This document shows, in pieces, positions 15,956 through 24,920 of a DNA stretch of 64,000 nt. The notes under the pieces were generated by a model, which had not been told where the DNA came from, searched no databases, and saw only the letters and a list, made by a program, of their open reading frames with translations. The translations under genes and the position numbers were made by a program. The stretch is from Massilia kyonggiensis (GTDB lineage Bacteria > Pseudomonadota > Gammaproteobacteria > Burkholderiales > Burkholderiaceae_D), in NCBI RefSeq assembly GCF_024756235.1, contig NZ_JANUGY010000008.1, forward strand, positions 406,023-470,022. The letters are read 5' to 3'. Within the stretch, counting starts at the first letter, position 1. Every line of letters begins with the position of its first letter.

Positions 15956-16888
15956 ATGAAAATCATCACACCGCTTATTGCCCTCGCCCTCGCGATGCCT
16001 GTTCTCCGGGCAGACGCCGAGCCAGTGAACGTGGCGACGTTCCTGAAAGAGCGCGGCGCAGAAGATGCCGGACTCCGTCTGATCGGCCGCTCGCCGAACC
16101 CGGCGATCGTCCCTGTTTCGCTCTACGAAAAAGACAACGCGGTGCCGAGCTGCGGCGTCCTGGTCGCCCCGCCGCATGGGGGCAAGCCGCACTATATCGA
16201 AATCGTCGGATCCGAGCCTCAGGTCGATTTCCCCGCATGCCTTGGCATGCCGTCGATCACTGCGTTCAGGTTGCAGGGGCGGAATTACGTCATGGTCGAA
16301 TACTACTCGCGCGAAACACGCGACGAGACCTATCGCGGGTTCCACTATCTTGTCGAAGACAACGGCGCGGGTTTCGTTACGGACGACAAGATTTATCGAG
16401 GCATGTCCGGACAAGACGCAGTCATGCCCCGGTCCGAGTACGGCTCCGCCCGTCCGCTCGAAGGCATCAAACAGGCACGCGCTTCCGCGATGAAGACATC
16501 GTTCCCGCAATGGCGTTTCGTAGAACGGGACTTCATCGCGGACGGCACCTCGTCGTTCGCCACGTTCGAAGACGGCAAGTCGCACGCGTGCCTGTTCGCC
16601 GCCGAGGCGGGCGCCAGGCCGGTATCGGCGAGCCTCCCCGAGGCCACCGGCGATGCCCGCTGTGCCGGCGTCCTCGCGTCGAGCCGATTGACGACACCGG
16701 CGATTACGTATTACCTCGCGCTGGTCAAGACGGACACCGGCCTGCAACGCGTCGGCATCGTGTCCGTCGCGCGGGACGGCAGTATCAGGATCGAAAAAGA
16801 ACTGGCGGACGCCCTCAACCGCGCGGAGGCGACGCGCGACATCAGGACAGCCAAGGCGGCCTTGGCTGCACGCATAAACCGACAATGA
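15956..16888 (+). CDS. exported protein of unknown function
   Basis: A 310-aa protein with signal peptide MKIITPLIALALAMPVLRADA. The start at 15956 is chosen because longer versions would put 18 residues ahead of this peptide. The mature part has regularly spaced cysteines (PSCGVLV, FPACLGM, HACLFAA, ARCAGVL) that could form disulfides, and mixed alpha/beta character. It follows the frameshifted exported gene by 16 nt and may share its transcript, after tagF. No family is recognised. By location it could be a periplasmic immunity or accessory protein, but nothing in the sequence proves this. Confidence 0.6.
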   Translation: MKIITPLIALALAMPVLRADAEPVNVATFLKERGAEDAGLRLIGRSPNPAIVPVSLYEKDNAVPSCGVLVAPPHGGKPHYIEIVGSEPQVDFPACLGMPSITAFRLQGRNYVMVEYYSRETRDETYRGFHYLVEDNGAGFVTDDKIYRGMSGQDAVMPRSEYGSARPLEGIKQARASAMKTSFPQWRFVERDFIADGTSSFATFEDGKSHACLFAAEAGARPVSASLPEATGDARCAGVLASSRLTTPAITYYLALVKTDTGLQRVGIVSVARDGSIRIEKELADALNRAEATRDIRTAKAALAARINRQ

Positions 16889-16923
16889 CGCGCATCCGGG
16901 CCGAACTCGACGACAAATGACGC

Positions 16924-17937
16924 TCAGGAGCCTGCGCCGACACCCGCACGGCGCCCATGCTTGACCCGATACATCGCCTGGTCCGCCAGTTCGATCAGCC
17001 GCTCCATATCATCGCCATCCTCAGGCCACAACGCAAACCCGACGCTCGCCCCCAGCGGCAGCGCACGGCCTTCGAATTCGAACGGCGCGCCGATCGCCGT
17101 GGTCAATGCCTGGCATTTGCTCGCGACGCTGCAGCGATCGCGCACCCCGACGAGAATCACGCCGAACTCGTCGCCGCCGACACGCGCCGCCATGTCGTCC
17201 GCGCGCAGCTCGGCGCCGATGCGGCTGGCCACTTCGCACAGGGCCGCGTCGCCGGCGCGGTGGCCGAGGTTGTCGTTGATCGCTTTCAGCCCGTCCATGT
17301 CGATGTTCACGACGGCGACGTGTCCATGGCACCGCGCCGCCCGCGCCAGTTGCTGGCGCAGGCTGTCGTAGAACTGGGCCCGGTTGGCGAGGCTCGTCAG
17401 GGCATCGTGCGTCGCGCGGTAGTACAGGTCGTTCGATGCGTTCCGCACCGCGTGGTAGATCGCCGCGCCGACGAGCGTCGACAGCAGGCCGAGCACCTGG
17501 GCATGCCAGGCGCCGAAGGCATTCACCGACGACGACACGATTTTCAGCACGCCCACCGACTGGTCTTCATGGCGTAGCGGCACGACGAGCATCGAGCGCA
17601 GGCCGACCTTGCGGCACGCGGCGCGGTCCACGCGCGGGTCGAGCTCGGCGTCGTCGCAGCGCAGGATGTCGTTCCCGTCCACGCACAGGCCGGACAAGCT
17701 GCCTTCGCGCCGCAGGCGCAAGCCCAACTGCGCCCGGGCGAGGCCGGCCGCCGCGCGGTACACCATCTCGTTACCCTCGGCCAATTCCACGACGGCCCCT
17801 TCGGCCCGGCACAGCGCTTCCGCGCGCTGGCAGACCAGCTGCATCACGCCGCCGAGGTCCAGGCCCTGGCAGGCGATCTCGGCCTGGATGCCGATGATAT
17901 CCAGCAGCACGGACGCGTCCAGGGTCGCGGCACTCAT
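16924..17937 (-). CDS. GAF-GGDEF diguanylate cyclase
   Basis: A cytoplasmic protein of 337 aa (from ATG 17937; an in-frame GTG at 17961 has no ribosome site). The N-terminal GAF-type sensor spans about residues 10-160 (LRSMLVVPLRHEDQSVGVLKIVS). A GGDEF domain follows (THDALTSLANRAQFYD, VNIDMDGLKAINDNLGHRAGD, RVGGDEFGV). The active-site GGDEF is intact, and an RADD inhibitory I-site sits five residues before it, so the enzyme should make c-di-GMP and be product-inhibited. It is encoded alone and convergent with the exported-protein gene. The signal sensed is unknown. Confidence 0.92.
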   Translation of the reverse strand: MSAATLDASVLLDIIGIQAEIACQGLDLGGVMQLVCQRAEALCRAEGAVVELAEGNEMVYRAAAGLARAQLGLRLRREGSLSGLCVDGNDILRCDDAELDPRVDRAACRKVGLRSMLVVPLRHEDQSVGVLKIVSSSVNAFGAWHAQVLGLLSTLVGAAIYHAVRNASNDLYYRATHDALTSLANRAQFYDSLRQQLARAARCHGHVAVVNIDMDGLKAINDNLGHRAGDAALCEVASRIGAELRADDMAARVGGDEFGVILVGVRDRCSVASKCQALTTAIGAPFEFEGRALPLGASVGFALWPEDGDDMERLIELADQAMYRVKHGRRAGVGAGS

Positions 17938-18007
17938 GTCGATCTCAACGGGAAATATCACAAATAATCACACAACCAGTGTGGACTATTTGCCCCTTGT
18001 TGACAAG

Positions 18008-19663
18008 TTAATACTGACGATTGTCGATGCGATAAACAACCTTATCCACGTCCACGTACCCCTTTTCTCCCGTCGGATTGAACGTGAACACGCCGACACG
18101 GCTGCCGCGATAAGCGCCCCAGGTCAACGGAAAGTCGGGCAGCACGGTTTTGTACGTCGCCCCATCCGCGCTGACGGCCAGCGTGCTCTTGCCATCCAGT
18201 CCCCACGTCGAGCGCAGCCAGATCGCATCGTGCGGCCACGCCTGCAGGCGCGTATAAGTACCGTCCCGGGACACTTCCAGATAGCGCTTGCCCCCCGCCA
18301 TCACGATGCCCGCCGATGCCGTCGATTCGGCCGGATTGCCGGAACGCGGCTGCGCCGTGAAGTGAACGAGGCCCGCATGCTGGCCATCGGCCATCCCCGC
18401 CAGGTCGAGCCGCGCCGCGAACGACTGGTCGCGCGTGCGCACGACCCGCTGCGTCGGCACGTTGCCCACTTTAAGGAGGTTGGCGCCGTCGAGGCCGGGA
18501 AATGCGTGCAGGCGCAGGTGGCCGGGACGGGCGGCCAGCGACCACTTGTCCATGCGCGGCTGATAGTTCCATTCCCAGACGGGCGCGAGCGCCTGGGCAC
18601 CGAAGTCGTCACCGCCTTGCGGGAACTGGCGGACCGGATCCGGCACCGGCATCTTCCCCTCCCACACCATCGTCCCGATGCCCGCCGCGTCGGGCCGCCC
18701 GATCACCGGCCAGCCGTCGACCCAGTGGACCGGCAGCAGGCTTGCCGCCCGTCCCGCCCAATCGCCGCTGCCGTGATGGGTGAAGAAATACCAGTTGCCG
18801 TCCGGGCCCTGGAGGATCCCGCCCTGGTTCGGCTCCATGGCGGCGCGGTCCGCCTGCATCAACTGGCGTTTCTCCGACCACGGTCCACGAATCGACGGCG
18901 CCCGCCGCATCATCATCACGCGCGAGTCGCCCTGCACTTCGCTGAAGAAGTGGTAATAGGTCCCGTTGAACTTGTACAGCTTGTTGGCTTCGCTGCCCTT
19001 GGATTGAAAGATCACGCGGTCCGATCCCGGCACCAGATCGAGGCTGTCCGGGGTCATTTCCCACAGGTGGATCTTGTACCCGTCGCTGAAGTGCGTGCCG
19101 ATGAAATAGCCCTTCCCGTCGTCATCCCAGAACGGCGCGCAGTCGTCCCAGCCCGGTGACCGCAGCAGCGCGTGCAGCGGTGTCCACGGCCCTTCCGGCC
19201 GCTCCGCACTGGTCACGAAATACCCTTCGTCCGGCGTGCCGAAATAAATCCAGAACCGGCCCGCGTGATGGCGGATGGCGCCGGCCCAGATGCCCCGTCC
19301 GTAGCGGTTCATGCGCTTCCAGTCCAGTTCCGGCGAGATCTGCGTGAGGTCGGGCACCGCGTGGCCGACGGTGCGCCAGTTGACCAGGTCGCGCGAATGC
19401 AGCACGGCCATCCCGGGCGAAAACTGGAACGTCGATGAAATCGCGTAATAGTCGTCGCCCACGCGGATCGCGTCCAGGTCGCTGTAATCGGCAGGCAGGA
19501 CGGGATTGCGATAGCGGCCGTTGCCCAGGTCGCCCCAGCGGGTCCAGTCGCCCCACGCCACGCCCTCCCCGGCCTGGCAAGGGCCCGTCATGGTCGCGGC
19601 GAGCAGGGACGACAGTGCGACGGCGCACCAGCGGGAGAATTTACGTTCGGGAAAGGTGGGCAT
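18008..19663 (-). CDS. secreted GH43 enzyme with C-terminal beta-sandwich (xylosidase/arabinofuranosidase-like)
   Basis: A 551-aa exported glycosidase (signal peptide to about residue 31) of family GH43. Its five-bladed propeller carries the catalytic set: base Asp in PADYSDLDAIRVGDDYY, pKa-modulating Asp in CAPFWDDDGKGYF and acid Glu in KGSEANKLYKFNGTYYHF. A C-terminal beta-sandwich (about 360-551, GH43_C2/XynB-type) includes KVGNVPTQRVVRTRDQSFAARLDL. It likely trims beta-xylosides or alpha-L-arabinofuranosides. Its start is about 64 bp from the operator shared with the divergent lyase gene, so co-regulation is possible. Specificity cannot be read from sequence alone. Confidence 0.9.
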   Translation of the reverse strand: MPTFPERKFSRWCAVALSSLLAATMTGPCQAGEGVAWGDWTRWGDLGNGRYRNPVLPADYSDLDAIRVGDDYYAISSTFQFSPGMAVLHSRDLVNWRTVGHAVPDLTQISPELDWKRMNRYGRGIWAGAIRHHAGRFWIYFGTPDEGYFVTSAERPEGPWTPLHALLRSPGWDDCAPFWDDDGKGYFIGTHFSDGYKIHLWEMTPDSLDLVPGSDRVIFQSKGSEANKLYKFNGTYYHFFSEVQGDSRVMMMRRAPSIRGPWSEKRQLMQADRAAMEPNQGGILQGPDGNWYFFTHHGSGDWAGRAASLLPVHWVDGWPVIGRPDAAGIGTMVWEGKMPVPDPVRQFPQGGDDFGAQALAPVWEWNYQPRMDKWSLAARPGHLRLHAFPGLDGANLLKVGNVPTQRVVRTRDQSFAARLDLAGMADGQHAGLVHFTAQPRSGNPAESTASAGIVMAGGKRYLEVSRDGTYTRLQAWPHDAIWLRSTWGLDGKSTLAVSADGATYKTVLPDFPLTWGAYRGSRVGVFTFNPTGEKGYVDVDKVVYRIDNRQY

Positions 19664-19720
19664 GTCCGTTGCAGATGTCCTGATCGTTAAAAATGTGTGT
19701 CCGTTGGCCGGGATTAGGTC

Positions 19721-19748
19721 TACAATTGTATGGTATCGATAACGTACA
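19721..19748. promoter_or_regulatory. operator region upstream of lyase unit 1
   Basis: The 268-bp gap 19664-19931 holds a perfect palindrome TACAATTGTA (19721-19730), then an imperfect 22-bp palindrome (19727-19748) centred on TATCGATA, whose arms begin TGTA and end TACA. Both elements are repeated base for base before the second unit (24668-24695). The core fits LacI/GntR-type operators. Confidence 0.55.
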
Positions 19749-19881
19749 TTCCTGTCCAGTCAAACTGGCCGATCTGCAAGGCAGCGCTGTCGATACCGCC
19801 CGGACGCGGGTGCATTTCATACATTAAAAACCTCTGGAGCAGATGTTGGGACCTGTCCCGGCTCTGGCTCCGGCACAAGAT

Positions 19882-19893
19882 GTTATCGGTAAC
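19882..19893. promoter_or_regulatory. second operator-like palindrome in leader of lyase unit 1
   Basis: GTTATCGGTAAC pairs in 5 of 6 positions and resembles GntR/LacI-family sites. It lies 39 bp before the lyase start codon, probably in the 5' untranslated leader. The same element recurs at 24873-24884 before the second unit, at nearly the same distance from the start. Confidence 0.5.
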
Positions 19894-19931
19894 CTAAACA
19901 CGAGTAGAGGTAGAAAAATGGGGGGACAAAC

Positions 19932-22900
19932 ATGAGAGCAATAAAATTCGACCGTGCCGCGCGGCGCATCGCCGGCATGGCGGTGTCGATCGGTATCGCC
20001 GCGACGCTGGTGCCTTACCCGGGCCAGGTCGCCATGGCGGCCGACCCGATCGATACGATGGTGACGAGCTACCAGCCGGTCATCAGCGAATCGATCGATG
20101 CGAACGGATTCAAGCATCCCGGGGTCGGGCTCACCAAGGAGCAACTGGAGACCATGCGGGCCCAGGTCCTGGCGAAGAAGGAGCCGTGGTACACCCACTT
20201 CAACATGATGCTCAAGTCGGGCAAGGCGTCGCGGACAGTGGGGATCTCGAACGTCAATGGCGCCGATCCGACGCAGCCGCGTATCCTCGGGATCGATTCC
20301 CAGGGCGCCAACGGCCTGTTCATCTCGGATTCCCTGACCGCCTACACGCAGGCGATCCTGTACTTCGTGACCGGCGACGACGTCTATCGTGACAAGGCCA
20401 TGCGCATCATCCGCCTGTACGAGAAGATGGATCCGAGCAAGTACGTGTACTTCGTCGACTCGCACATCCACACCGGCATCCCGCTTCAGCGCATGACGGC
20501 CGCGGCGGAAATCCTGCGCTACACGAGCACGCAGACGCCGGCGCTCGCGTGGACGGACGACGACACGGCCAAGTTCTCGGCCAACCTGGTCACGCCCGTG
20601 ATCCAGACCTTCGACAACTGCAACTGCCGCTTCATGAACCAGCATCTGTACACGACCATCGCCAAGATGTCGGGTTCGATCTTCATGGGCGACCGGGAAG
20701 GCTATAACACGGCCGTCGAGTGGTTCACCGTTAACAAGGACGCCCCCGATCCGGCCTGGACCGGATCGATCAAGCAGTTGTTCCGGACGGTGACGAAAAA
20801 CGACGCCACCGGCGAAGCGATTCCGCCGCAGATCCAGCACGTCGAAATGGGCCGCGACCAGGCGCACGGCGCCGGCGATCTCACCAACTCGGAAATCCTC
20901 GCGCGCCTGATGATGGCGCAGGGCACCAAGGTAGACCCGGTGGCGGGCACGCCGTCGACGGCGTCCAACGCCGTCGGTCCCTACGAGTTCATGGATGACC
21001 GCCTGCTGGCTGTCCATGAGCTGTTCGGCAAATGGATGGTCGGCTACGACATCCCGTGGGTACCCGTCGCCATGAGCGTCAATCCGGACGGCAGCATCCG
21101 CGCAATGTACACCAACGTGTCGTGGTCGTACCGGGGCCGCCTGACCCAGAACACGTGGGAGGCGTTCTATTACTACAAGTATGTCCGCGGGCTGGACCTG
21201 GAACAGCTCGTCCCGAACTACACGACGATCTACGCCAAGCGCAAGGCCTACAACTGGGACGGCGCCGACGGCGGCGGCGACTTCTGGCTGACGCTTCCCA
21301 AGGCCGCCGAAGCCGAGGGCAGCAAATACCTGGGCATCTCCATCGTCGATCCGTACCGGGAAGTGGAAGACCGGTTCACGGCGTACGACGACAATGCGGT
21401 CGCGCAGACCGAAGGCTCGACCGGCTTTGTGAGAACCACGGCCACGCCGGAAGGCACGCGCGTCGCCGTGTACAGCTACAACGGGGCCGCCATCCCCAAC
21501 ATGGGCTTCCGCATCCGCACCAATGGCCAGGCGACGATGGAGGTCGACGGCACGTCGCTCGCGTTGCCGAATACGCGGGGCCAGTGGCGTTACGTCGTGG
21601 TGCCGTTGAACCTGGGCGATTTCCTGCAGCTCAAGATCACCGGTGCCGGTACGACGGTCGACATCGACCATATCAACGTCAAGTCCAGCACCCTGCTGAG
21701 CCCGCCAGTCTTCAAGTCCGGCACGGGCGACACGACGGCGTACACGTATGCCGGCGCCACCATCCCGGTGACGCTCGACCTGTCCGCCACCGACCCGGCC
21801 GCGGGCGACGTGGTGACCTACAACATGGACGACCTGCCCCAGGGCGCCACCTTCAATACCAGTACGGGCGCGTTCTCGTGGCAGCCCGCGCAGGCCGGCA
21901 CCTACACGTTCATCGCCGAAGCATCGGACGGCACCTCGGTGACCACCAAACGCGTCGTCGTCGTCGTCGCCGCGGACCGGCAGGCAGCCGTGGCGACCGT
22001 CGCCGCGCCGTTCAAGCCGGACACGCTGTACGTCACCGCGACGAAGACGGCCTACGAGAGTGCTTATGCCGACATGCAGAACACGATCGGCTCGAGCACC
22101 GACGACACGTACTTCCAGAAGCTGGGGGCATTGCGCACCGCGGTCTCCGGCCTGCGTGAGCTGACTCCGCTGCTGAAGGACGGCAGCATGGACTACACGA
22201 ACCTGTTCTTCAAGACGAACCTGGTGACGAACTTCGGCGACTGGGCGGCGAACGGCGTCGATAACAATACCGACAGCTTCATCGCGTTCACCATCGCGCG
22301 CGACGCCAATCACACGTTCACGCTGGACTTCGGCCCCAGCTTCAAGGTCGCTGCGAACAAGTTCCAGCTCCAGCCGCGCACCAGCTTCCCGGAACGCGTC
22401 GGCGGCGTGACCATCTTCGGTTCCAACGACAACGAGAACTGGACGCGGATCTCGCCCGACGAGACGCTCGGGATCGAGGGCTGGCAGACGCTGAACGTGG
22501 CGGACGAGTTCCGCACGAAGCGCTATCGCTTCTTCAAGCTCTCGATGATCCACGATCTCTGGTCGTATAACATCCTCGAGCTCGGCGAATTCCGGATCTT
22601 CGGCACCCGCTATGAAACGGTCAACAAGCTGACCACCGTGTCGCTGGGTTCAGACCAGGCGCTGAAAAACCGGGTCGTGCCGGGGAATACGATCAAGCTG
22701 TCGTTCCAGTCGTCCGAGCCGATCAACAACGTGAGCGCGACGATCCAGGGCGAACCCGCCACCATCACCACGACCGATAACCTGAACTGGACGGCGACGA
22801 CAGTCGTCACGGCCACCATGGCACCGGAACCGGTGAAGCTGCTCCTCAACTACAAGACCGCCGACGGCACCGCCGCCGAACCCGTCCTGTTCCCGACCGA

Positions 22901-23942
22901 TTCGTCGACGCTGTTCATCGCGGACCAGAAGGATTACATCGACAACGCGCTCGACATCGCGACCGTCACCGATTCCAACGGCCGCAATGCGACCGATGTG
23001 ATCAAGAACGCAAAATTACTGTTCGACAGCAACCTGACGACGAACACCGACTTGCGCCTCAACGGCAGCGGCAACAACGGCTGGATCAAGTTCGACTTCC
23101 GGCCGGGCGTCACCGTGGTGCTGTCCCGCGTCGACGTCATCGGTCCCCAGAACCAGTACTCGGGCCGAATCAACGGCACCGTCGTCCAGGGCTCCAATGA
23201 CAATGCAACGTGGACCAACATCTCGACCTTCGCCGGGAATACGCCGGAGTGGCAGTCGCTGAAGATCACCGGCACCACGCCATACCGTTACATCCGCATG
23301 ACCAACGCCAATGCCTGGTTCGGCAACATGACCGAACTGCGCCTGTACGGTACGGTGAACGCCGCGGACACGACCGCACCGACGACCACGGCCACCGCCC
23401 CGCAAGGGACGGTGACCACGGACGCGACGATCACCTTCGCGGCCACGGACAACCAGGGCGGCTCGGGTGTCGCGGCGACCTATTACACGGTCGACGGCGG
23501 CGCGCAGCAGAAGGGCGACACCGTCACGCTGAATACCAGCGGCACGCACACGGTGAGCTACTGGAGCACGGACTGGGCGGGCAACACCGAACAGGCGCAC
23601 ACGGTGACGGTGTCGATCGACAAATCGGTGGACGTGACCTCCTCCGTGTCGATCACGCGCTCGGGCCTGACGGTGAACCGCTTCACCAACAAGTACTCGG
23701 GTACGGTGACGATCACGAACACTGGTGGCCAGACCCTCACCGGTCCGCTGCATCTGCGCCTGCAGGCCCTGACGGCCGGCGTCACGCTGGACAACCCGAC
23801 CGGCGTGAAGGATGGCGTGCCGTACCTGGCGCTGCCGGCCGCCGGCCTGGCCGCGGGCCAGAGCGTCACGCTGACGACCACCTTCTCCAACCCGAACAAG
23901 GTCGGCATCGCCTACACGCCGGCCCTCTTCAGCATCCAGTAA
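19932..23942 (+). CDS. giant secreted polysaccharide-lyase-like protein, copy 1
   Basis: A 1336-aa exported protein. The signal peptide (to about 36) is followed by an alginate-lyase-type alpha/alpha toroid (about 40-440), including VIQTFDNCNCRFMNQHLYTT, IQHVEMGRDQAHGAGDLTN and WEAFYYYKYVRGL. Next come a carbohydrate-binding-like beta domain (about 470-585), an Ig-like repeat (about 590-685), a FIVAR-like helical spacer (about 686-755) and an F5/8-type C (discoidin) domain (about 756-893). A beta domain (about 900-990) and a second F5/8-type domain (about 996-1139) precede an OmpL47-like beta domain (about 1140-1235) and a C-terminal beta domain. It should bind and cleave an acidic polysaccharide outside the cell; substrate unknown. 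GGGGGGA precedes the ATG by 6 nt. A PEP-CTERM gene follows at 11 nt. Confidence 0.8.
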   Translation: MRAIKFDRAARRIAGMAVSIGIAATLVPYPGQVAMAADPIDTMVTSYQPVISESIDANGFKHPGVGLTKEQLETMRAQVLAKKEPWYTHFNMMLKSGKASRTVGISNVNGADPTQPRILGIDSQGANGLFISDSLTAYTQAILYFVTGDDVYRDKAMRIIRLYEKMDPSKYVYFVDSHIHTGIPLQRMTAAAEILRYTSTQTPALAWTDDDTAKFSANLVTPVIQTFDNCNCRFMNQHLYTTIAKMSGSIFMGDREGYNTAVEWFTVNKDAPDPAWTGSIKQLFRTVTKNDATGEAIPPQIQHVEMGRDQAHGAGDLTNSEILARLMMAQGTKVDPVAGTPSTASNAVGPYEFMDDRLLAVHELFGKWMVGYDIPWVPVAMSVNPDGSIRAMYTNVSWSYRGRLTQNTWEAFYYYKYVRGLDLEQLVPNYTTIYAKRKAYNWDGADGGGDFWLTLPKAAEAEGSKYLGISIVDPYREVEDRFTAYDDNAVAQTEGSTGFVRTTATPEGTRVAVYSYNGAAIPNMGFRIRTNGQATMEVDGTSLALPNTRGQWRYVVVPLNLGDFLQLKITGAGTTVDIDHINVKSSTLLSPPVFKSGTGDTTAYTYAGATIPVTLDLSATDPAAGDVVTYNMDDLPQGATFNTSTGAFSWQPAQAGTYTFIAEASDGTSVTTKRVVVVVAADRQAAVATVAAPFKPDTLYVTATKTAYESAYADMQNTIGSSTDDTYFQKLGALRTAVSGLRELTPLLKDGSMDYTNLFFKTNLVTNFGDWAANGVDNNTDSFIAFTIARDANHTFTLDFGPSFKVAANKFQLQPRTSFPERVGGVTIFGSNDNENWTRISPDETLGIEGWQTLNVADEFRTKRYRFFKLSMIHDLWSYNILELGEFRIFGTRYETVNKLTTVSLGSDQALKNRVVPGNTIKLSFQSSEPINNVSATIQGEPATITTTDNLNWTATTVVTATMAPEPVKLLLNYKTADGTAAEPVLFPTDSSTLFIADQKDYIDNALDIATVTDSNGRNATDVIKNAKLLFDSNLTTNTDLRLNGSGNNGWIKFDFRPGVTVVLSRVDVIGPQNQYSGRINGTVVQGSNDNATWTNISTFAGNTPEWQSLKITGTTPYRYIRMTNANAWFGNMTELRLYGTVNAADTTAPTTTATAPQGTVTTDATITFAATDNQGGSGVAATYYTVDGGAQQKGDTVTLNTSGTHTVSYWSTDWAGNTEQAHTVTVSIDKSVDVTSSVSITRSGLTVNRFTNKYSGTVTITNTGGQTLTGPLHLRLQALTAGVTLDNPTGVKDGVPYLALPAAGLAAGQSVTLTTTFSNPNKVGIAYTPALFSIQ

Positions 23943-23953
23943 AGGACCTGATC

Positions 23954-24553
23954 ATGTTTCGCTTCAAGCATTTTTTATCCTGGCTGGCACTCGCTGCCGC
24001 GCTGACCGGCACTTGCGGCCAGGCGGCGGCCACGCCTATCGCCTACCACGTCGACATCGACACCGCGACGCTCGGTTCGGGTCCGGCTTTCCTGGAGCTG
24101 TACTTCATGGGACTGGACGGTGCGCCGGCCGCGACAGCCATCGTGAGCAGCCTGACCGGCGCGCTGGACGGCGCGGCGGACCTGACGGGCACGGTCGTGG
24201 GCACCGGTCCCTTCGTGTTCGGCAATGCCGGCGGCGGCGGTGACCTGGTCCAGGCCATCCAGCTCGGCGGCAAGTTCAGCTTCGACGTCAGCTTCACGAT
24301 GGCACCGGGCGACGTCGGCACGACGTTCGGCTGGGCCCTGTTCGATGCGACGCACTACCTGGGCGCCGACGGCGACCTGGGCAACCTGTTCCTGCAGCCG
24401 TTTGCCCCCGCCGGTCAACAGATCCTCGTCGCGGCGCCTTCGACCCGCGTCAGCAGCGTGACCACGGTGCCGGAACCGTCGACGGCCGCGCTGGTGCTCG
24501 TTGCCATGCTGGCCATGGTCGCGTGGCGCCGCCAGGAGGCGCGCCGGCTCTGA
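23954..24553 (+). CDS. PEP-CTERM sorting-domain protein, copy 1
   Basis: A 199-aa exported protein with signal peptide FKHFLSWLALAAALTGTCGQAAA and a C-terminal sorting signal: VPEPSTAALVLVAMLAMVAW followed by an Arg cluster. This is the PEP-CTERM signal processed by exosortase and linked to exopolysaccharide export. The mature part (YHVDIDTATLGSGPAFLELYF) resembles a known PEP-CTERM family (NF038129-like, from memory). AAAGGA lies before the ATG, 11 nt after the lyase stop, so the two are one operon. It may display or anchor a partner at the cell surface or in the biofilm matrix. The exosortase gene is not in the window. Confidence 0.88.
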   Translation: MFRFKHFLSWLALAAALTGTCGQAAATPIAYHVDIDTATLGSGPAFLELYFMGLDGAPAATAIVSSLTGALDGAADLTGTVVGTGPFVFGNAGGGGDLVQAIQLGGKFSFDVSFTMAPGDVGTTFGWALFDATHYLGADGDLGNLFLQPFAPAGQQILVAAPSTRVSSVTTVPEPSTAALVLVAMLAMVAWRRQEARRL

Positions 24554-24582
24554 TACGTCCTGACGTACCTTCGTCGTCACGG

Positions 24583-24618
24583 AACCCCAAAAGCCGTTGT
24601 CCGGCTTTTGGGGTTTTT
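24583..24618 (+). terminator. rho-independent terminator after lyase unit 1
   Basis: A perfect 14-bp stem (AACCCCAAAAGCCG at 24583-24596 pairing with 24602-24615) with a 5-nt loop is followed by a T run. It closes the lyase/PEP-CTERM transcript of unit 1. Confidence 0.9.
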
Positions 24619-24667
24619 CATTGTCCAGCGCCGCGAAAAATATGTACGCACCTGTTGAAATTAGGTC

Positions 24668-24695
24668 TACAATTGTATGGTATCGATAACGTACA
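24668..24695. promoter_or_regulatory. operator region upstream of lyase unit 2
   Basis: Copies of both unit 1 upstream elements: TACAATTGTA (24668-24677) and the 22-bp imperfect palindrome around TATCGATA (24674-24695). The stretch from TTAGGTCTAC to GTACA is identical to unit 1, while the flanking DNA differs. That makes it a strong candidate for a functional binding site. Confidence 0.6.
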
Positions 24696-24872
24696 ATCCC
24701 ATCCAGTGCAGACGGCGGCGTGATCACCATCCAGCACGGGACGGGAACGAACAGCCCGTCGATACAGCTGTTACCAAGACGTACTTCATATATTAAAAAC
24801 CCCTGGAGCCCGGTTCGGGTATGCGGTCGCGCTGCTGCGCCCTGCTTTTCCGGTCCGTCTCCGGTCAAGAAT

Positions 24873-24884
24873 GTTATCGGTAAC
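24873..24884. promoter_or_regulatory. second operator-like palindrome in leader of lyase unit 2
   Basis: GTTATCGGTAAC, identical to the site at 19882-19893, 36 bp before the GTG start. The rest of the 366-bp gap 24554-24920 holds the unit 1 terminator and the first operator; no gene is seen in it. Confidence 0.5.
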
Positions 24885-24920
24885 CTAAATACGAAGAGGT
24901 TAAAAAATGGGGGGACAGAC

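Noticed and set aside
19721..19730. TACAAT inside TACAATTGTA as a -10 box for the lyase units
   Set aside because: No reasonable -35 lies 15-19 bp upstream in either copy, so I list the region only as an operator.
24720..24920. Possible longer N-terminus of the second lyase starting at GTG 24720
   Set aside because: It would translate through the leader palindrome and place 67 residues before the signal peptide; the aligned first copy starts at the position equivalent to 24921.
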